A DNA stretch of 26,482 nucleotides, taken from positions 1 to 26,482 of the forward strand of contig CAJUIH010000036.1 of the NCBI GenBank assembly GCA_910586045.1. Reading direction: 5' to 3'. Positions 23,851 to 26,482 of the stretch are shown here, one piece after another. Under the pieces are notes generated by a model. The model was not told the origin of the DNA, made no database searches, and was given only the letters and a program-made list of their open reading frames with translations. Position 1 is the first letter of the stretch, and every line of letters starts with the position of its first letter. The position numbers and the translations under genes are program-made. The DNA comes from an uncultured Eubacterium sp. GTDB lineage: Bacteria > Bacillota > Clostridia > Lachnospirales > Lachnospiraceae.

Positions 23851-24708
23851 ATGTCGATTCTGTTAAACAAAGTAAATTATACATACAGTGCAGGCACTGC
23901 TTATGCGGTACAGGCTCTCAAAGAGGTCAGCCTGAAAATAGACGACGGCGAGTACGTTGGAATCATCGGTCATACAGGGTGCGGGAAATCCACGCTGGTG
24001 CAGCATTTTAACGGGCTGTTAAAGGCGCAGGAAGGCGGCGTGTATTATAACGGTGCCGATATATGGGACTCCGATTATGACCGCAGGGCGCTGCGCAGTA
24101 AAGTCGGGCTGGTATTCCAGTATCCGGAGCATCAGTTGTTTGAAAAAACCATTTTTGACGACGTCTGTTTTGGGCCGATGAACCAGGGATATCCCAAAAA
24201 TGAAGCCGGGCTGCATGCATTTGAAGCATTGAAAAGTGTAGGGTTGCCGGAGGAACTGTATTACCAGCCCCCGTTTGCGTTATCCGGCGGACAGAAACGG
24301 CTGGCGGCGATTGCGGGGGTATTGGCAATGAAGCCGGAAGTGCTTGTATTGGATGAGCCGGCGGCAGGATTGGATCCGAAAGGCCGGGACGAAATATTTT
24401 CGCTGATTGCCAGACTTAGGGAAGAACGAAACATTACGGTGATTCTTGTATCGCACAGTATGGAGGAAGTGGCGGAATCCGCCGGGCGTATTCTTGTGAT
24501 GAACCAGGGCTGCATTGTCTTTGATGATGCGCCGGCCGAGGTTTTCCGGCACGGCAAAGAGCTGGAAGCAATCGGGCTGGCTGTGCCGCAGGTTACGGAG
24601 TTGATGTGTGAATTGCAGGAAGCGGGCTGGAATGTCGACGCGTCCGCGGTCACAGTAGAAGATGCAAAAGCAGAATTGCTGAAATGCCTGTCCTATGCGG
24701 CGCCTTAA
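23851..24708 (+). CDS. ecfA2: ECF transporter ATPase, EcfA2 subunit
   Basis: This is the second, non-identical ATPase of the same transporter. The 285-residue protein has Walker A GHTGCGKST (40-48), Q-loop FQYPEHQLFE, signature LSGGQKR (144-150), Walker B with Asp168-Glu169 (VLDEPAAGLDP) and switch His in VSHSMEEVA. The YPEHQLFE Q-loop distinguishes EcfA2 from EcfA1. The C-terminal 60 or so residues are the usual dimerisation part. GTAGGAAAGA just before the ATG is the ribosome site. EcfT follows within 42 bases. Confidence 0.95.
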   Translation: MSILLNKVNYTYSAGTAYAVQALKEVSLKIDDGEYVGIIGHTGCGKSTLVQHFNGLLKAQEGGVYYNGADIWDSDYDRRALRSKVGLVFQYPEHQLFEKTIFDDVCFGPMNQGYPKNEAGLHAFEALKSVGLPEELYYQPPFALSGGQKRLAAIAGVLAMKPEVLVLDEPAAGLDPKGRDEIFSLIARLREERNITVILVSHSMEEVAESAGRILVMNQGCIVFDDAPAEVFRHGKELEAIGLAVPQVTELMCELQEAGWNVDASAVTVEDAKAELLKCLSYAAP

Positions 24709-24750
24709 CCAACGGCAGGTGTGCCGGCGATATTCGGAAAGGAAAATAGA

Positions 24751-25572
24751 ATGAGAGAAAATACGATCGGCCAGTATTATCCGGCCGATTCACTGCTACA
24801 TCAATTAGACCCGCGCGTAAAACTGTCAGGAACCGTTGTTTTCCTGATTTCTGTGTTTTTCTGCCGCGGGTTCTTTGCGTTTGTATGGATTACGCTGTTT
24901 TTGGCCGCTATGATCCGCTTGTCGCATGTACCGTTTGGGTATATGGTCAGGGGATTAAAGCCGGCGGCGGTGTTGCTTTTTATGACCGCGGTACTGGATC
25001 TGTTTTTGACAAACGGCGCCCATGTCGTCTGGCAGTGGAAGTTTGTCTGCATTACACAAGAAGGGGCGGCGGCAGCGGCGCAGATGGTTGTACGGCTTTC
25101 TTATCTGGTTTTAGGTACCTCTATTATGACCCTGACGACAACGCCGAAACGGCTGACAGACGGACTGGAAAAATCATTGCGTCCTTTGCGGATCCTGCAC
25201 ATTCCGGTGCATGAAATGGCAATGGTGATGGGAATCGCCCTGCGCTTTATTCCGATATTGACGAGGGAAGCGGATCATATGATGCAGGCGCAAAAGGCAC
25301 GCGGCGCTGATTTTGAAAATAAAAACATCATAAAAAGAGTCAAAGCGTTAATGCCGCTGCTCGTCCCGCTGTTTGCATCGGCGCTGCGCTGCGGAAATGA
25401 ACTTGCGCTTGCGATGGAAGCCCGCTGCTGCCAAAGCGGCGCAGAGAGGACAAAGATGAAGCCGCTTATATATGAAAAGCGTGATTATCTGGCTTATGCG
25501 GGACTGGCAGTATATTTGGTATTGCTTATTTCGGCCGGGCCTGTATCAGACTGGATTGCGGCCAACCGTTAA
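24751..25572 (+). CDS. ecfT: ECF transporter transmembrane coupling subunit EcfT
   Basis: This 273-residue membrane subunit links the two ATPases to substrate-binding S components. It has about five hydrophobic segments: two near 25-62, then 72-90, 115-135 and 245-265. The two coupling helices carry the diagnostic Ala-Arg-Gly type motifs: AQKARGADFE (about 188-197) and AMEARCCQSG (about 226-235). ATG 24751, 7 bases after AAAGGA (24738-24743), is chosen over an in-frame GTG at 24721. No S component gene is in the window, as expected for group II modules that serve S components encoded elsewhere. Confidence 0.94.
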   Translation: MRENTIGQYYPADSLLHQLDPRVKLSGTVVFLISVFFCRGFFAFVWITLFLAAMIRLSHVPFGYMVRGLKPAAVLLFMTAVLDLFLTNGAHVVWQWKFVCITQEGAAAAAQMVVRLSYLVLGTSIMTLTTTPKRLTDGLEKSLRPLRILHIPVHEMAMVMGIALRFIPILTREADHMMQAQKARGADFENKNIIKRVKALMPLLVPLFASALRCGNELALAMEARCCQSGAERTKMKPLIYEKRDYLAYAGLAVYLVLLISAGPVSDWIAANR

Positions 25573-25607
25573 AAAACGATGCATCAGAAAGGATATGGCC
25601 AGTAGAT

Positions 25608-26345
25608 ATGAAAAGGATCAAGTTGACAGTTGCCTATGACGGAACCAATTATCATGGCTGGCAGGTGCAGCCGAATGGGATTACAATCGAAGAAGTTTTA
25701 AATCAGGCTTTGACAAAACTGCTCAAAGAACCCATTACGGTAACCGGGGCGAGCAGGACGGACGCCGGCGTCCATGCGCTTGGCAATGTGGCAGTATTTG
25801 ATACCGATACAAGGATTCCGCCCGACAAAATATCCTATGCGCTCAACCAGCGTCTGCCGGAAGATATCGTGATCCAGGATTCCTGCGAGGTGTCTCCGGA
25901 CTTTCATCCAAGACATTGCGACAGCCGCAAGACGTACGAATACAAAATCGTAAACCGTACGTTTCCGCTGCCGCTGCGGCGTCATGATACCCTGTTTTTT
26001 TACCGGGCGCTCAATGTGGAAAACATGCGCCGGGCAGCGGATTATTTCATTGGGACACATGATTTTAAAAGTTTTTGTTCGGTGCATACGCAGGCGGAAA
26101 CTACGGTACGTACGATTTATGAGCTTACGGTTGCAAAAGAGCAGGACATCTTGACCATTCGCGTGTGCGGCAGCGGGTTTTTATACAATATGGTACGCAT
26201 CCTGGCAGGCACGCTGCTTCAGGTAGGTACAGGGGAACGGCAGCCGGACCAGATCCCTGCGGTTTTGGAGGCCTGCGACCGTATGGCGGCGGGGCCGACG
26301 GCACCGGCGCATGGACTGACAATGGTGGGGATTCAATTTGTGTAA
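25608..26345 (+). CDS. truA: tRNA pseudouridine(38-40) synthase
   Basis: This 245-residue enzyme isomerises uridine 38-40 in the anticodon arm of many tRNAs. The catalytic Asp52 lies in GASRTDAGVHA. Other family blocks are AYDGTNYHGWQVQ at the N-terminus, FHPRHCDSRKTYEY, and GSGFLYNMVRILAGTLLQVG near the C-terminus. In Firmicutes truA commonly follows the ecfA1-ecfA2-ecfT genes, as here (35 bases). The ribosome site is distant and weak (AAAGGA, 14 bases). After truA, where rplM is often found in relatives, the window shows the structured repeat instead; rplM could still lie beyond the end. Confidence 0.95.
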   Translation: MKRIKLTVAYDGTNYHGWQVQPNGITIEEVLNQALTKLLKEPITVTGASRTDAGVHALGNVAVFDTDTRIPPDKISYALNQRLPEDIVIQDSCEVSPDFHPRHCDSRKTYEYKIVNRTFPLPLRRHDTLFFYRALNVENMRRAADYFIGTHDFKSFCSVHTQAETTVRTIYELTVAKEQDILTIRVCGSGFLYNMVRILAGTLLQVGTGERQPDQIPAVLEACDRMAAGPTAPAHGLTMVGIQFV

Positions 26346-26400
26346 CAGTATGATAAAGTGTTATATTCTGGCTGCGGGGACGCCGGATGAGGGACGCAGG

Positions 26401-26482
26401 TCTGGCTTGCGGCTCCGGCTCCAGAAAGCCGGACAAACCGTCTCTCCCAGCGTCCGGCCAGCCAAAATGTAACACCCTATCT
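26401..26482 (+). repeat. Dispersed structured intergenic repeat, copy 2
   Basis: 26421-26482 matches 15-76 with five differences. TCTGG (26401-26405) pairs with CCAGA (26421-26425), the counterpart of the TTCTGG/CCAGAA stem in copy 1. GCCGGAC (26428-26434) pairs perfectly with GTCCGGC (26452-26458). A competing stem, TCCGGCT/AGCCGGA (26414-26420/26427-26433), is unique to this copy. The window ends inside the repeat, so its 3' end is not seen. Upstream, 26346-26400 is GC-rich without a gene. Confidence 0.8.

Noticed and set aside
1..26482. Terminal similarity as evidence of a circular element
   Set aside because: The end copies differ at 5 of 62 bases, so they are not an assembly overlap, and the content is chromosomal housekeeping genes.

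Overview
This window looks like an ordinary chromosomal segment from an anaerobic Gram-positive Clostridia, most likely a Lachnospiraceae gut bacterium. The basis is strong AGGAGG-type ribosome sites, frequent GTG/TTG starts, a SerEpsC-type serine acetyltransferase, a VanW protein, an MmpL-type exporter beside a YhgE-like secreted protein, and an EcfA1-EcfA2-EcfT-TruA block. The genus is not resolved. There are 24 protein genes, one of them only 42 codons, and one tRNA. I see no phage, plasmid, transposase, CRISPR array or defence island.

Layout. (1) 1-2371: copy 1 of a structured repeat, then a GH13 alpha-glucan hydrolase with a clear terminator. (2) 2465-5273: an ECF sigma factor followed by a membrane-anchored beta-propeller protein with an anti-sigma-like N-terminus, probably a signalling pair, ending in a possible pseudoknot. 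(3) 5400-6425: an MprF-like flippase-domain membrane protein. (4) 6444-6648: a self-contained tRNA-Gly(UCC) unit with promoter and terminator. (5) 6702-7637: serine acetyltransferase. (6) 7708-8607, minus strand: a secreted Ig-like repeat protein with a near-consensus promoter. (7) 8707-10710: an operon of a DUF308 membrane protein, two unknown small proteins and a TetR-family regulator. (8) 10788-15274: an MMPL/RND exporter and a large secreted coil-rich YhgE-like partner. (9) 15292-16921: a regulated-looking leader, endonuclease III and a DEDDh exonuclease translated by stop-start overlap. (10) 16926-17522, minus strand: a small membrane-anchored protein. (11) 17693-19697: a 42-residue single-pass miniprotein and a VanW-family protein with a long charged tail. 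(12) 19752-22927: an AIR-synthase-like protein, an Lrp/AsnC regulator, a class I aminotransferase and TrmL, the last three joined by ATGA overlaps. (13) 22933-26345: the energizing module of a group II ECF vitamin transporter and TruA. (14) 26401-26482: copy 2 of the repeat.

Functional reading. Most genes are housekeeping: tRNA and tRNA modification (tRNA-Gly, TrmL, TruA), DNA repair (Nth and exonuclease), amino-acid metabolism (CysE, Lrp and aminotransferase) and vitamin uptake (ECF). Between them sit several cell-envelope genes: sigma/propeller, flippase, Ig-like protein, MMPL/YhgE-like pair and VanW. No intergenic gap exceeds 300 bases; the larger gaps (1-206, 5210-5399, 8506-8782, 10572-10787, 15275-15512, 17523-17692) hold the promoters, terminators and structured elements listed.

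I found no convincing new multi-gene system. The best leads are the imperfect 62-bp structured repeat at both window ends, the sigma/propeller pair with the pseudoknot candidate after it, the 42-residue membrane miniprotein, and the leader region upstream of nth.
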